Positions 27,238 through 37,320 of a stretch of DNA of 53,979 nt are shown one piece after another. The stretch lies in contig JAMOOP010000041.1 in NCBI GenBank assembly GCA_027065385.1, forward strand, positions 1 to 53,979. Reading direction: 5' to 3'. Under the pieces are notes generated by a model. That model was not told the origin of the DNA. It saw nothing but the letters and a program-made list of their open reading frames with translations, and ran no database searches. Positions within the stretch are counted from its first letter, which is position 1. The number at the start of each line of letters is the position of its first letter. The position numbers were made by a program, and so were the translations under genes. Source of the DNA: Campylobacteraceae bacterium (GTDB taxonomy: Bacteria; Campylobacterota; Campylobacteria; Campylobacterales; Sulfurovaceae).

Positions 27238-27246
27238 TCGCCTCTA
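27225..27246 (+). terminator. Rho-independent terminator overlapping both stop codons
   Basis: A 9-bp perfect stem (TAGAGGCGA at 27225-27233, TCGCCTCTA at 27238-27246) with a 4-nt loop is followed on the plus strand by CTGATTTTTT. It ends murC transcription. The stop codons of murC (27235-27237) and of the convergent flavoprotein gene (27244-27246, minus) both lie inside the hairpin. Confidence 0.85.
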
Positions 27247-28197
27247 CTGATTTTTTAAAATATGATTAACAATTCTATATCCATGATTTAATGCAATAGC
27301 AATACTTCCCCCACTTGCAAAAGCTATATCTCCTGCAATATATAACCCCTTAGTCTCTGACTCATAATTCTCATCAAATATAGGTTCTCCTTTACTATCA
27401 AGTGTTATTCCACAAGCTTTTAAAAAATCTTTAGGTGTTGTTCCACCAATGGCATAAATTGCTCTATCAAATAGTTCTGTATCTCCATTAGAGAAGTTTA
27501 TCTTTACTTTACCGTGCTGTGCCTCAACAGAACTTATATCGACACCTAGTTTCAGTCTAACTTTACCATGCGATGCATACTCTTTTATCATAGCCTGATT
27601 TGTAGGATTTGGACGAGTTAGGGTATCTTTTCTATAGTTTAATAGAACACTATTACTCTCACTTAACTCACAAGCATACTCAACAGCACTATCTCCACCA
27701 CCAACTACAATAATATCTTCTCCATTACTACACTTATCGAGATTATAGTTTACTTGCCCTCTAATTGATAGTGGTATTTTGTAGTTTGGTTTATTTGGTT
27801 TTCCCATTCTTCCAATACCTACAATAACACTTTTAGATTTAAAGTCTCCACAATTTGAGTATATATAAAATATATTATCTCTCTTTTCAACCTTAGAGAC
27901 TTCACAATTAAATCTACTATCAATTTTCTCATTATCTAATAGCTTATCAAAATAGTCTAAAGTACTCTCTTTAGTACCATCTACAAACTCCACATTTCCC
28001 TCTAACTCTACAGCCTGTCCTTGCCAATCTTTATCAACTCTCTTTTTATCTTTATAAAATTTTCTAATAGTATGAGAGTGGTTATCTGTTTTCTCAATTA
28101 ATAAAACCTTTTTTAATCCTAAAACTTTAGCCTCAACAACAGCCCCAATACCCCCAGGCCCTCCACCAATAACTATTAAATCGTACAGTTTATCCAT
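27244..28197 (-). CDS. FAD/NAD(P)-dependent oxidoreductase, thioredoxin-reductase-like fold
   Basis: 317 residues with an N-terminal FAD Rossmann motif, DLIVIGGGPGGIGAVVEA, a second nucleotide site, DIIVVGGGDSAVEYACELS, and the C-terminal FAD motif GLYIAGDIAFASGGSIAIAL. The size and domain order match the thioredoxin-reductase/YpdA-like class, but no CxxC redox pair is present, so it is not a thioredoxin reductase. YpdA-type flavoproteins and ferredoxin-NADP reductases are possible. The substrate is unknown. It is divergent from the 12-haem cytochrome gene, with 119 bp between the starts, which could reflect joint control. Confidence 0.8.
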   Translation of the reverse strand: MDKLYDLIVIGGGPGGIGAVVEAKVLGLKKVLLIEKTDNHSHTIRKFYKDKKRVDKDWQGQAVELEGNVEFVDGTKESTLDYFDKLLDNEKIDSRFNCEVSKVEKRDNIFYIYSNCGDFKSKSVIVGIGRMGKPNKPNYKIPLSIRGQVNYNLDKCSNGEDIIVVGGGDSAVEYACELSESNSVLLNYRKDTLTRPNPTNQAMIKEYASHGKVRLKLGVDISSVEAQHGKVKINFSNGDTELFDRAIYAIGGTTPKDFLKACGITLDSKGEPIFDENYESETKGLYIAGDIAFASGGSIAIALNHGYRIVNHILKNQ

Positions 28198-28316
28198 TAT
28201 CCATCCTTTTAATTAAAAAATATATTATAACATTTTATTATAAATATTATCAAAAATTAAAAAATAATTAAAATAACTTTAAATAAAAATCGCTAATATA
28301 CGAAAAAAGGAAATAT

Positions 28317-30680
28317 ATGAAAAAGTTATACTTATTGATAATTACTACCACTACACTTTTCTCAAATACATGTCTAAAGTGCCATAAAGGCATTGAACAT
28401 ATAAGAGATAAAAAATCTAAAATGATGCAAGAGATTTTAAAAATCTCAGAAAAAGCAGGAGCAAAAGGGAATGATTGTATTGTTTGTCATGGGGGAAATC
28501 CAAACGAAGAGAATAAGACAAAATCTCATAGTGGAACTCTAAAGTATTTTTTAGACCATAAAGGTCCAAAAGATTTCTATCCATCTCCTACTAGCCAATG
28601 GATAAATATAAATACTTGTGGTATGTGTCATAGTGAGCAGGTTAAGGCTCAATGGAACTCTTTAATGAATACCGAAGCTGGTAAAATTCATGGTGCTTTA
28701 TGGGGATTTGGTGGAAAAGAGGGATATAACCACTATATGTCAAACTATGACCTAAACAATACTCATAAAAGATTAGGAACTGAAACTTATAGAGAGTATA
28801 TGAGAGAGTTATCTAAAAAAGAGCCTCAAGCCTTTCCTAAAAAAATGCAAACTATTCCAGAAGCTCCAACAGCTGATGAGGTGGAAAAAGACCCATCTTT
28901 GGCTGTATATACATACCTTAGACAAGAGTGTCTTAGATGTCATACAGGTGGAAAAGGGAGAAAAAGAAGAGGAGACTATAGAGGAATGGGGTGTGCTAGT
29001 TGTCATATTCCATACTCAAATGAGGGGTTCTATGAGGGGAATGATAGTTCTATTTCTAAAAGTGAAAGAGGACACCTTTTAACTCATCAAATTCAATCTT
29101 CAAGAAAAACTAAAGTTAATATTCATGGAGTCAAATATTCAGGAATTCCCGTTGAGACATGTACCACTTGCCATAATAGAGGTAAAAGAATTGGTGTATC
29201 TTATCAAGGATTAATGGAGACAGAGTATAAAGCTACATTTGATAATAAGGGGAATGCTCAACCAAAACTTCATACAAAAAGGTATTTACACTTAACAGAA
29301 GATATTCACTACTCTAAGGGTATGCTTTGTCAAGATTGCCACACATCTAACGATATGCACGGAGATGGTTTTATGGTTGGGGCAAATTTAGGTGCTGTTG
29401 AGATTGAGTGTCAAGATTGTCATGGAACTACCAGAAAGTACCCTTGGAAGTTACCTTTGGGGTACTCTGATGAGTTTAGTAGAGAAGAGAAAGAGGGAAG
29501 CCCAAGAGGAGTAACTAAAAACTTAGCCGATTATCTAAACAAAGGTTCAATCCCAAAAGATATAGGAGATGGTTTTTTACTTAGTGCTAGAGGAAACCCA
29601 ATTACTAAAGCTACAAAACATGGTAATAAAATTATTATGCACCTATCATCAGGTAAAGATATAGAGCTAACTCCACTTAAAAAGTTAAAAGAGGAGGAGA
29701 AATTATCTAAAAAAGCATTGGTAGCTATGGATAAGATAGAGGCTCATAACTCTAAGTTAGAGTGCTATACATGTCATGCTACTTGGGCTCCTCAATGTTA
29801 TGGTTGTCATGTAAAGATTGACTACTCAAAAGTTAATCAAAACCCAGACTATTTAAAAGCTTCTAAATATCATGACTCTCATGGAATGACAGGAGAAGAT
29901 AACTTAAAAGATTTTTTAGTTGATGGAAAAGTTACAGAGACTAGAAGTTATCTTAGATGGGAAAATCCAACACTATCTATTAATGGAGAGGGGAGAGTAT
30001 CTCCTACAATTCCTGGGTGTCAAACAACTATTACAGTTATTGGAAAAGATGGAAAAGCACTTCTACAAAACCATATATTTAAAATTCCAAATGTAGAAGG
30101 AGCAGGAGAGGAAGGGCAAAATGCCATAACTATGTCTCAAGTTCAACCTCATACCATAAGCAAAAAATCAAGAAGTTGTGAGAGTTGTCACACATCTAAA
30201 AAGGCTTTAGGAATGGGGATTAATGGTGGAAAATACTTTTCAGACCCTAGCCAAAACACCATTATAGATTTAATGAGTGCAGATAAAAAAGTTTTACCTA
30301 AAATAGTAGATGAGCAAATTCCTTCTACTCCTAACTTAAAACATGACTACTCTGTTATGATAGATGAGAATGGAACACAAGTTCAAACTGTTGATAACCA
30401 TTGGAGATTAGGTAACCCTCTACCAAAAGATATAAGAGATAAATTAGATAGAGAGGGGGTTTGTCTCTCTTGTCACCAAAGCATACCAAAAGGTGATTTA
30501 GCAATATCTGCTATGAACCATATCGCCAATATGGCTGATATAAATATAGATAATAGTATGCACAAGAGTATTTTAAATAAGAGTATTAAAATATCGGCAT
30601 GGGTTCAAATATTTCTTCCTTTACTATTTGGTTTTGGGGTTTTAGTTTGGTTTAGAAAAATAAGAAAAGTTATAAAATAA
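28317..30680 (+). CDS. Membrane-anchored multihaem cytochrome c (12 CxxCH motifs)
   Basis: 787 residues. A signal-peptide-like start (LYLLIITTTTLFSN) is followed at once by the first haem site. The CxxCH motifs begin at Cys19, 54, 101, 205, 226, 282, 338, 365, 483, 494, 621 and 716, so up to 12 c-type haems. A C-terminal membrane segment (760-779, AWVQIFLPLLFGFGVLVWF) with a basic tail anchors it to the inner membrane, leaving the haem domain in the periplasm. Many free His are available as distal ligands. Such proteins carry electrons between quinol-linked enzymes and periplasmic or extracellular acceptors, or act as reductases. I cannot assign a known family (octahaem or SirA/MccA types differ in size and count), so the acceptor is open. 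Confidence 0.85.
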   Translation: MKKLYLLIITTTTLFSNTCLKCHKGIEHIRDKKSKMMQEILKISEKAGAKGNDCIVCHGGNPNEENKTKSHSGTLKYFLDHKGPKDFYPSPTSQWININTCGMCHSEQVKAQWNSLMNTEAGKIHGALWGFGGKEGYNHYMSNYDLNNTHKRLGTETYREYMRELSKKEPQAFPKKMQTIPEAPTADEVEKDPSLAVYTYLRQECLRCHTGGKGRKRRGDYRGMGCASCHIPYSNEGFYEGNDSSISKSERGHLLTHQIQSSRKTKVNIHGVKYSGIPVETCTTCHNRGKRIGVSYQGLMETEYKATFDNKGNAQPKLHTKRYLHLTEDIHYSKGMLCQDCHTSNDMHGDGFMVGANLGAVEIECQDCHGTTRKYPWKLPLGYSDEFSREEKEGSPRGVTKNLADYLNKGSIPKDIGDGFLLSARGNPITKATKHGNKIIMHLSSGKDIELTPLKKLKEEEKLSKKALVAMDKIEAHNSKLECYTCHATWAPQCYGCHVKIDYSKVNQNPDYLKASKYHDSHGMTGEDNLKDFLVDGKVTETRSYLRWENPTLSINGEGRVSPTIPGCQTTITVIGKDGKALLQNHIFKIPNVEGAGEEGQNAITMSQVQPHTISKKSRSCESCHTSKKALGMGINGGKYFSDPSQNTIIDLMSADKKVLPKIVDEQIPSTPNLKHDYSVMIDENGTQVQTVDNHWRLGNPLPKDIRDKLDREGVCLSCHQSIPKGDLAISAMNHIANMADINIDNSMHKSILNKSIKISAWVQIFLPLLFGFGVLVWFRKIRKVIK

Positions 30681-30771
30681 GAAATAGTATAGATTTTATG
30701 TAATATATTATGATTTTTATATTATAATCTATTACCTTTTAAAGGTAAAAGAGATTATTAGGAGAAATTAT

Positions 30772-31074
30772 ATGACAAGAAAGATTTTATTAGGTTCTAT
30801 AGTTACAGCTTTTATATTTTCAGGTTGTTTAGGTTTTGGTGAAGCAAAACCCGATGTAGAAAAGGTAACAAAAGCAAAAAATAAAGTAGAAGCAAAAGTA
30901 GATAAAGCAACTAAATCTGTAAAAGAGACAACAAAAAAAGTAGAAACAGCTAAAAAAACAGTTAAAGATAGTATGCCTACACCACCAGAGTCATTACTTA
31001 AAGATAAGGTTATTGAAGAAGCAGTAGTAATTGGTGAGGAAAATACACCTAAAGTTATTGAGTCTGTAGATTAA
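30772..31074 (+). CDS. Small lipoprotein with Lys/Glu/Ala-rich helical domain
   Basis: 100 residues, with a lipoprotein signal peptide ending FIFSGC (Cys19). The mature part is almost entirely low-complexity helix: repeated Lys-Val-Glu/Ala units such as KVEKVTKAKNKVEAKVDK, then a Pro-containing linker and an acidic tail. A good ribosome-binding site (TTAGGAG) precedes it. It probably forms an extended coiled coil tethered to a membrane. It lies 91 bp after the 12-haem cytochrome but need not be functionally linked. No function is recognised. Confidence 0.6.
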   Translation: MTRKILLGSIVTAFIFSGCLGFGEAKPDVEKVTKAKNKVEAKVDKATKSVKETTKKVETAKKTVKDSMPTPPESLLKDKVIEEAVVIGEENTPKVIESVD

Positions 31075-31083
31075 TTAAGTTTA

Positions 31084-31109
31084 AATATATCCAAAAATTT
31101 GGATATATT
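31084..31109. terminator. Bidirectional AT hairpin between lipoprotein and msrBA
   Basis: Arms AATATATCCAAA (31084-31095) and TTTGGATATATT (31098-31109) form a 12-bp stem between two convergent genes. On the plus strand it is followed by CTTTCT. It is a plausible weak terminator in both directions. Confidence 0.55.
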
Positions 31110-31113
31110 CTTT

Positions 31114-31971
31114 CTAAAACCTTTTAGTATAACTATGACAATATGGCTTAGAGTTTCTTAATTTATAGTAGTTTTGATGTTCTCTTTCAGCTATATAAAA
31201 TTTATAATTAGAGGCATTAATAAGTCTAGTAGCTATAATCATACCTTTTCTTTCTAACTCTTTAATAAGTTTTATAACTATCTTCTCCTCTTGAATATTA
31301 TTATAGAAAATAGCTGATATATATTGTGAACCAATATCTGGTCCTTGTCCATTTATCTGTTCTGGATTATGTATTTCAAAAAATAGTTTTGCTAATTCCT
31401 CAAAAGATACTATATTAGGGTCATAAGTTACCTCAACAGTCTCTATATGTCCTGTATCTCTATAACAGACATCTTGATATGTTGGGTTCTCTAAACTTCC
31501 ACCCATATATCCAGAGTTTGCAGACAATACGCCTTTTTGTTTACTAAACCAATACTCAACACCCCAAAAACAACCACCTGCAAAGTATGCTTTTTTGTAC
31601 TTTGTATTCTCTTTAAATGGCTTAAAATCAAGAGAGATTGAGTTTACGCAGTGCCTTGTACTCTTTGGTGTCATCTGTTCACCTCTAAAAACATGACCTA
31701 AATGTCCACCACAATTTGCACAAACTATCTCTACTCTTCTTCCATCTGCATCTGGTATCTCTTTTACTGCACCACTAATCGCATCATCAAAACTTGGCCA
31801 ACCTGAACCTGAATCAAATTTATCATCTGATTTAAAAAGAGGAGTGTTGCACTTTCTACAAATATATATTCCATCTTTATAGAAACTATTAAATTTCCCA
31901 CTAAATGGCATCTCCGTACCTTTGTTTTCTATAACTCTTATCTCTTCACTATTTAGTCTATTAAACTGCAT
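31114..31971 (-). CDS. msrBA: Fused methionine sulfoxide reductase MsrB-MsrA
   Basis: 285 residues. Residues 1 to about 125 are MsrB: zinc Cys pairs CRKC and CANC, SGSGWPSF, and the catalytic Cys in STRHCVNS. Residues about 130-285 are MsrA: AGGCFWGVEYWF with the catalytic Cys, YMGGSLENPTYQDVC, and HNPEQINGQGPDIGSQYIS. The order B then A is the reverse of some other fusions. It repairs both stereoisomers of methionine sulfoxide in protein. No signal peptide, so cytoplasmic. It is a single gene downstream of no obvious partner. Confidence 0.95.
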   Translation of the reverse strand: MQFNRLNSEEIRVIENKGTEMPFSGKFNSFYKDGIYICRKCNTPLFKSDDKFDSGSGWPSFDDAISGAVKEIPDADGRRVEIVCANCGGHLGHVFRGEQMTPKSTRHCVNSISLDFKPFKENTKYKKAYFAGGCFWGVEYWFSKQKGVLSANSGYMGGSLENPTYQDVCYRDTGHIETVEVTYDPNIVSFEELAKLFFEIHNPEQINGQGPDIGSQYISAIFYNNIQEEKIVIKLIKELERKGMIIATRLINASNYKFYIAEREHQNYYKLRNSKPYCHSYTKRF

Positions 31972-32026
31972 AAATAGTTCCTTTTTTATATATTTTGTAT
32001 TGGATTTATTTTAAAATTAGAAGAAG

Positions 32027-32049
32027 TATGGAGTACTTTGTACTCCATA
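32027..32049 (-). terminator. Terminator of the nuo operon
   Basis: A 10-bp perfect stem (TATGGAGTAC at 32027-32036, GTACTCCATA at 32040-32049) with a 3-nt loop sits 14 bp after the nuoN stop. The minus strand continues CTTCTTCTAATTTT, which is T-rich. It ends the 17.6-kb nuo transcript. Confidence 0.7.
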
Positions 32050-32063
32050 AATATTAGTAGATA

Positions 32064-33560
32064 TTAATATCCACTAACTTGAACCATTTGAGTAATATAC
32101 TCTAAAAGTGGGTCAACAAAGAAAATTGAACCAACAGTTACAAATACTGTTAAACCAAGAATAGTCATTAGTGGTTTAGATACATTATAGTAAACAGTTG
32201 CTGTATTTAACTCTGTTGTTGGCTCTTTTAAGAACATATATACTATTAATTTTAGGTAATAGTATGCTGAAATTGCAGAGTTAAGACCCATAACAATAGC
32301 TAACCATGTCATACCAACATCAACAGCTGAACTCATAATATAGATTTTACCCCAAAATACAGAGAATGGTGGAACACCTGCTAATGATAACATAAATAGA
32401 GCCATAACAACAGCAGCCATTGGCATAATATGTATCATTCCTGCAAACTTCTCATAAGGGTGGTCAAATCTTGCATGGTGAATTTTATGTTTATGACGAC
32501 TTACCCAAAGCATAGTAAATGCACCAATATTAGTAAACATAAATAGACCATAATATAAGAATACTGCCGAGTTTGCTTTAGTAGTAGCAATAGCAATAGC
32601 AGCCATTACAAAACCTGCATGTGATATAGAAGAGTATGCTAACATTCTTTTAACATCTTCTTGAACAAGTGCCATAATATTTGCTAAAGTCATAGTAATA
32701 ACAGCTAAAACTAAAATAGCCATCTGTACCCACTCAACATTTAGTTTTATAAACATCTCAAAAATTCTCATAGCTACAACAAATGCTACTAACTTTGGAA
32801 CTATTGACATAAATCCAGCTAGTGGAGCAGAAGCTCCTTCATAAACATCTGGCGCCCATGTATGAAATGGAAAAAGAGAGAGTTTAAATGCAAATGCAGC
32901 AAGTAAGAAACCAGCCCCACCAATAGTAAGTGATAAAATACCTGCATCACCTAATCTAAGTTGAAGAGCATCAGCTATTTGATTAAGCTCTAAACTTCCA
33001 CTTAAACCATAAAGTATAGCAGAACCCATAGTAAAGAAAGCTGCTGCTAATGCACCCATTGTAAAGTACTTTACAGCTGCCTCAAATGAGTTTGCACGGT
33101 TATGTAGTGCAATAAGTGTATATAGTGCTAGTGATGATGTCTCTAATCCTATAAAGATTAAAATTAGGTTATTACTACTCACCATGAATTGTAATCCAGC
33201 TAACATAAATAAAAAGAGTGCAAAGAACTCAGGATATGAGTACTCATGAAATCTTTTTGAAGTTAGTGCTAATGGAATAAATAGTACAGAAGCTATTAAA
33301 ATAATAACTTGTGTAACAACTGCTAGACCATCTATTAGCATTAAATCAAAGAAACCTTTTTCGTTTCCACTAAAACCTAAAATTGCACCTAAATCAATTA
33401 AAATAATAAGAATAGTCAACATTACATAGAGAGATTTATGTAAGTTATCTTTTATTAAATCTATTGTTAAAATAATAAGCCCACCTGCAATAGCAATAAG
33501 CATCGGCATAAGGGTTGCAAGATTAAGTGCCTCTAAACTAATTTTTACTGGCTCTAACAT
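32064..33560 (-). CDS. nuoN: NADH-quinone oxidoreductase subunit N
   Basis: 498 residues, a many-helix antiporter-like subunit of the complex I membrane arm. Visible features are [11 protein letters not shown], the conserved [16 protein letters not shown] (Lys and Ser-His of proton-pumping subunits), and [16 protein letters not shown]. Start codon overlaps the last base of nuoM's stop. It is the last gene of the operon. Confidence 0.95.
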   Translation of the reverse strand: MLEPVKISLEALNLATLMPMLIAIAGGLIILTIDLIKDNLHKSLYVMLTILIILIDLGAILGFSGNEKGFFDLMLIDGLAVVTQVIILIASVLFIPLALTSKRFHEYSYPEFFALFLFMLAGLQFMVSSNNLILIFIGLETSSLALYTLIALHNRANSFEAAVKYFTMGALAAAFFTMGSAILYGLSGSLELNQIADALQLRLGDAGILSLTIGGAGFLLAAFAFKLSLFPFHTWAPDVYEGASAPLAGFMSIVPKLVAFVVAMRIFEMFIKLNVEWVQMAILVLAVITMTLANIMALVQEDVKRMLAYSSISHAGFVMAAIAIATTKANSAVFLYYGLFMFTNIGAFTMLWVSRHKHKIHHARFDHPYEKFAGMIHIMPMAAVVMALFMLSLAGVPPFSVFWGKIYIMSSAVDVGMTWLAIVMGLNSAISAYYYLKLIVYMFLKEPTTELNTATVYYNVSKPLMTILGLTVFVTVGSIFFVDPLLEYITQMVQVSGY

Positions 33561-35092
33561 TATTTTTCCTCCTTAGCTCGTTGAATTGAGATAATAGTCT
33601 CTTTTGCTTCGACTGTTCGAGCTTTATATTCCATATCTTTTAGTAGCTTCTGAACACTATTATCAATAGGGTCTAATACTGGTTTAGGATATACACCTAA
33701 CCAAACAACAATAGCTACTAATGGTAATAGTGCTGTAAGCTCTCTACCATTTAAATCTTTTAATCCTCTGTTTTTCTCATTTGTAACAGGACCAAAGAAT
33801 GAGTTTTTGAAAAGTGACAACATATAGATAGCACCAATAATAATTGATGTTCCTGCTATAATTGTAGCCATAGGTGAAACTTCATAGAAACCTAATAAAA
33901 CTAAGAACTCACCAACAAATCCAATAGTAAGAGGTAATCCAACTGAAGCCATAAGCATTACACCAAATATAGTAGCATATACTGGCATAACAGTAGCTAA
34001 CCCTCCAAACTCACTCATAAGTTTTGTTCCTCTTCTCTCATAAATCATACCAACGAGCAAGAATAAAGCTCCTGATACCATTCCGTGAGATAACATTTGG
34101 AAAATAGAACCTGTAAGACCCTCTGCATTCATCGCAAATACACCAATCATAATAATACCCATGTGTGATACTGATGAGTATGCAATAACCTGCTTCATAT
34201 CTTTTTGTGCAAATGCTACCATTGCTGTATAGATTATCATAATAATTGATAGAACAGTAACCATTGGTATCATCTCTACTGACGCATCAGGGAAAAGTGG
34301 GAGTGAAAATCTTACAAATCCATAAGTTCCCATTTTAAGTAAAACAGCTGCTAATATTACAGAACCGATTGTTGGTGCTTGACCGTGTGCATGTGGTAAC
34401 CATGTATGAAATGGGAACATTGGTACTTTGAAAGCAAAACCAATAAATAGAGCCAAAAACAACCAATATTGTAAATTTACAGATAAATCTAACTGATACC
34501 AATCAAGAAGATTAAATGTCCAAACACTTGTCTCTAAATGGTAAAGATAAGCAATAGCTAACATACCAACTAACATAATAAGAGAACCTGCAAATGTATA
34601 TAAGAAGAATTTAACTGCTGCGTAAACTCTTGTAGGCCCTCCCCATGCTCCAATAAGATAGAGCATAGGCACTAATGAAAGTTCCCAGAATAGATAAAAC
34701 ATAATAGCATCTAAAGATACAAAAACACCTACCATTGTCATCTCTAAAAATAGTAAAGATACAATCATATTTTTCATATTATCTATCTTCTCTTCATCAA
34801 GTGAGATAATACCAATTAGTGTTATCATAGTTGACATAAGAACGATAAATAGTGAAATACCATCAATTCCTAAATTATATGAGATACCAAATTGTGAGAT
34901 AAGTGGTATAAACTCACTAAATTGCATATCTGCATTATTCATATCAAAACTAACCCATAACCAAAGAGAAAGTAAAAACTCAACTGCTGCTACAGATATA
35001 CCATACGCTCTAGCAGACCCCTTATCAACAACAAACCCTAATATCCCAGCTAATAGTGGGAAAAATATTAATATACTTAATATATGTTCCAT
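33560..35092 (-). CDS. nuoM: NADH-quinone oxidoreductase subunit M
   Basis: 510 residues, second antiporter-like subunit. It has [28 protein letters not shown] with a Leu inserted after the Met, [22 protein letters not shown] and [15 protein letters not shown], all typical of NuoM proton channels. The C-terminal tail (about 35 residues) is charged and cytoplasmic. Placed 10 bp after nuoL, 1-bp overlap with nuoN. Confidence 0.95.
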   Translation of the reverse strand: MEHILSILIFFPLLAGILGFVVDKGSARAYGISVAAVEFLLSLWLWVSFDMNNADMQFSEFIPLISQFGISYNLGIDGISLFIVLMSTMITLIGIISLDEEKIDNMKNMIVSLLFLEMTMVGVFVSLDAIMFYLFWELSLVPMLYLIGAWGGPTRVYAAVKFFLYTFAGSLIMLVGMLAIAYLYHLETSVWTFNLLDWYQLDLSVNLQYWLFLALFIGFAFKVPMFPFHTWLPHAHGQAPTIGSVILAAVLLKMGTYGFVRFSLPLFPDASVEMIPMVTVLSIIMIIYTAMVAFAQKDMKQVIAYSSVSHMGIIMIGVFAMNAEGLTGSIFQMLSHGMVSGALFLLVGMIYERRGTKLMSEFGGLATVMPVYATIFGVMLMASVGLPLTIGFVGEFLVLLGFYEVSPMATIIAGTSIIIGAIYMLSLFKNSFFGPVTNEKNRGLKDLNGRELTALLPLVAIVVWLGVYPKPVLDPIDNSVQKLLKDMEYKARTVEAKETIISIQRAKEEK

Positions 35093-35102
35093 AAACCTCT
35101 CC

Positions 35103-37013
35103 TTAACCTATAACCGCAGCAATAGCTGAAGCCAACACTAACAATAATGCACCTGCACCCATCCAATTAAGATATGATGAGAGGTTACCATTTTGCATAC
35201 TTCTTGAACTATCACCTGTTTTATAAATTACTTTTGCAATTAAGTCAACTGTTCCATCAACTATTGCTTTATCTATAGCCCAGAACTTCTCAGAAATAGC
35301 ACCGTAAGGCTTAATAATAAACTCTACATAAAACTGAGGAACATAATATTGGTTTATAAGAAGTTTATATAAAAAACCACTCTCAATTTTTTTATCTTGT
35401 TTAAATGCTTTTTCACCTTTTCTAGCATATTTAAGATAAGCAATAATAATACCTGTAACAGCTACAACTAAAACCAATAGTCCTAATATCCATGCAATAT
35501 GGTGTGTCTCATGACTCATCTCATACTCTGGTAAAAGTTTAATAATAAACTCATGGAAACTACCTTGGAACCAACCTGTAACAATAGCTAATATAGCTAA
35601 TGGTGAAAGTGCCACTAATACATATTTATACATCTCATGAGGGTGGAAACCTAGTGGTTTATATCTCTCTTCACCTTCAAAAGTTAAGAATACTTGTCTA
35701 AAGCTATAGAATGCTGTAAGACCTGCTGTAAAGACTAACATAAACCATAAGATATAACTTCCATCATTAAATGCTGTTTCAATAATAGCATCTTTTGAAA
35801 AATATCCAGCTAGTGGTGGAAGACCTGCTAGTGCTAATGAAGCTATACCCATATAGATATAAGTTCCTCTCATAACCTTTTTAAGTCCACCCATTTTAAA
35901 TAGGTCAAGTTCATCGTCCATTGCGTGCATAACATTACCAGCACCTAAGAATAGTAAAGCTTTAAAGAATGCGTGAGCTGCTAAATGGAAAAGTGCAATC
36001 CAATAAGCACCAAGTCCAGCTGCTGCAAACATATACCCTAACTGTGAAAGTGTAGAGTAAGCAATAATTCTTTTTAAGTCTCTATTTACTAAAGCCATAG
36101 ATGCAGCGTAGAATGCTACAAATGTACCAAGGGCTGCAATAAAGTAACTAACACCTGCAACTGCTTCCATACTAAATAGTGGATTTGCTCTAATTACCAA
36201 GAAAACCCCTGCTGTTACCATTGTAGCTGCGTGAATAAGTGCAGAAACTGGTGTAGGACCTTCCATTGCATCAGTTAGCCATGTATGAAGTGGAAATTGT
36301 GCTGATTTACCCATTGCACCAATAAATAGTCCAATAGCAATAGCTACTAAAATCCCATCTGTTAAATGTGGAAGTGCTTTAAATACTACATCATATTGTA
36401 AAGAACCTACATTCCAATAGATTAGGAAAATACCAATAAGCATACCAAGGTCAGCTATACGGTTCATAATAAACGCTTCGTTTGCTGCATAAGATGGTGA
36501 AATAGCAGGGTTAATATCTGGTGTTACATCTGCTTTATGATACCAAAAACCAATTAGTAACCATGAACATACACCAACACCTTCCCAACCAATAAATAGA
36601 CCAGCAAAGTTATCACTCATAACTAAAATCATCATAGAGAAAACAAACGCTGATAGATAAGAGAAAAATCTATTAAAACTCTTATCATGGTCCATATATC
36701 CATTTGAATAGACATGAACGACAGTTGATACTGTAGTAACAACTACCATCATAGTAACACTTACTTCATCAACTAAAAAACCAAACGGTATAGTTAAAGA
36801 CCCTGCACTAATCCACTCCATCATAGTAACATGAACAACTCCATGTTCTGCTACATGAAATGCAAGAGCAACTGAAGCTAACCATGAAAGACCAATAAGA
36901 GCAGGATTTACAATTCCAACTATAATATTTTTAGGACTTCTTGCGTAAAATAGTCCAGCAAACAGTGAACCAACAAAAGGAGCAAAGAGTGCTATATATA
37001 CTAAACTTTCCAT
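35103..37013 (-). CDS. nuoL: NADH-quinone oxidoreductase subunit L
   Basis: 636 residues, the terminal antiporter-like subunit. Motifs include VYSNGYMDHDKSFNRFFSYL, FIGWEGVGVCSWLLIGFWY, AQFPLHTWLTDAMEGPTPVSA and LKRIIAYSTLSQLGYMF. It has the long C-terminal extension expected for the lateral helix, ending near LLVLASAIAAVIG. Follows nuoK by 4 bp. Confidence 0.96.
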   Translation of the reverse strand: MESLVYIALFAPFVGSLFAGLFYARSPKNIIVGIVNPALIGLSWLASVALAFHVAEHGVVHVTMMEWISAGSLTIPFGFLVDEVSVTMMVVVTTVSTVVHVYSNGYMDHDKSFNRFFSYLSAFVFSMMILVMSDNFAGLFIGWEGVGVCSWLLIGFWYHKADVTPDINPAISPSYAANEAFIMNRIADLGMLIGIFLIYWNVGSLQYDVVFKALPHLTDGILVAIAIGLFIGAMGKSAQFPLHTWLTDAMEGPTPVSALIHAATMVTAGVFLVIRANPLFSMEAVAGVSYFIAALGTFVAFYAASMALVNRDLKRIIAYSTLSQLGYMFAAAGLGAYWIALFHLAAHAFFKALLFLGAGNVMHAMDDELDLFKMGGLKKVMRGTYIYMGIASLALAGLPPLAGYFSKDAIIETAFNDGSYILWFMLVFTAGLTAFYSFRQVFLTFEGEERYKPLGFHPHEMYKYVLVALSPLAILAIVTGWFQGSFHEFIIKLLPEYEMSHETHHIAWILGLLVLVVAVTGIIIAYLKYARKGEKAFKQDKKIESGFLYKLLINQYYVPQFYVEFIIKPYGAISEKFWAIDKAIVDGTVDLIAKVIYKTGDSSRSMQNGNLSSYLNWMGAGALLLVLASAIAAVIG

Positions 37014-37017
37014 TCTA

Positions 37018-37320
37018 TTATCCTTTCATTGATGAGATTACATCTAAATCTAATGAGTGATGTTTCTTATAAAGAACTATCAATAGACCCAAACCAACAG
37101 CTACTTCAGAAGCTGCAACAGCGATGACAAAAAAGGCAAACATTTGACCTGATAAATCACCATAATAATTACCAATTGCTGCAAAAGCGATATTTACTGC
37201 ATTTAACATCACCTCTGTTGCAAAAAATAGCATTAGAAGATTTTTTCTCCTAAGCACACCCATAAATCCTATACTAAACAGTATTCCTGAAAGTATAAGA
37301 TAGTGACTAATACCTATCAT
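37018..37320 (-). CDS. nuoK: NADH-quinone oxidoreductase subunit K
   Basis: 100 residues with three membrane helices. It has SHYLILSGILFSIGFMGV, RRKNLLMLFFATEVMLNAVN with the conserved membrane Glu, and FVIAVAASEVAVGLGLLIVL with a second Glu. Normal family length. Start overlaps nuoJ by 4 bp. Confidence 0.96.
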   Translation of the reverse strand: MIGISHYLILSGILFSIGFMGVLRRKNLLMLFFATEVMLNAVNIAFAAIGNYYGDLSGQMFAFFVIAVAASEVAVGLGLLIVLYKKHHSLDLDVISSMKG

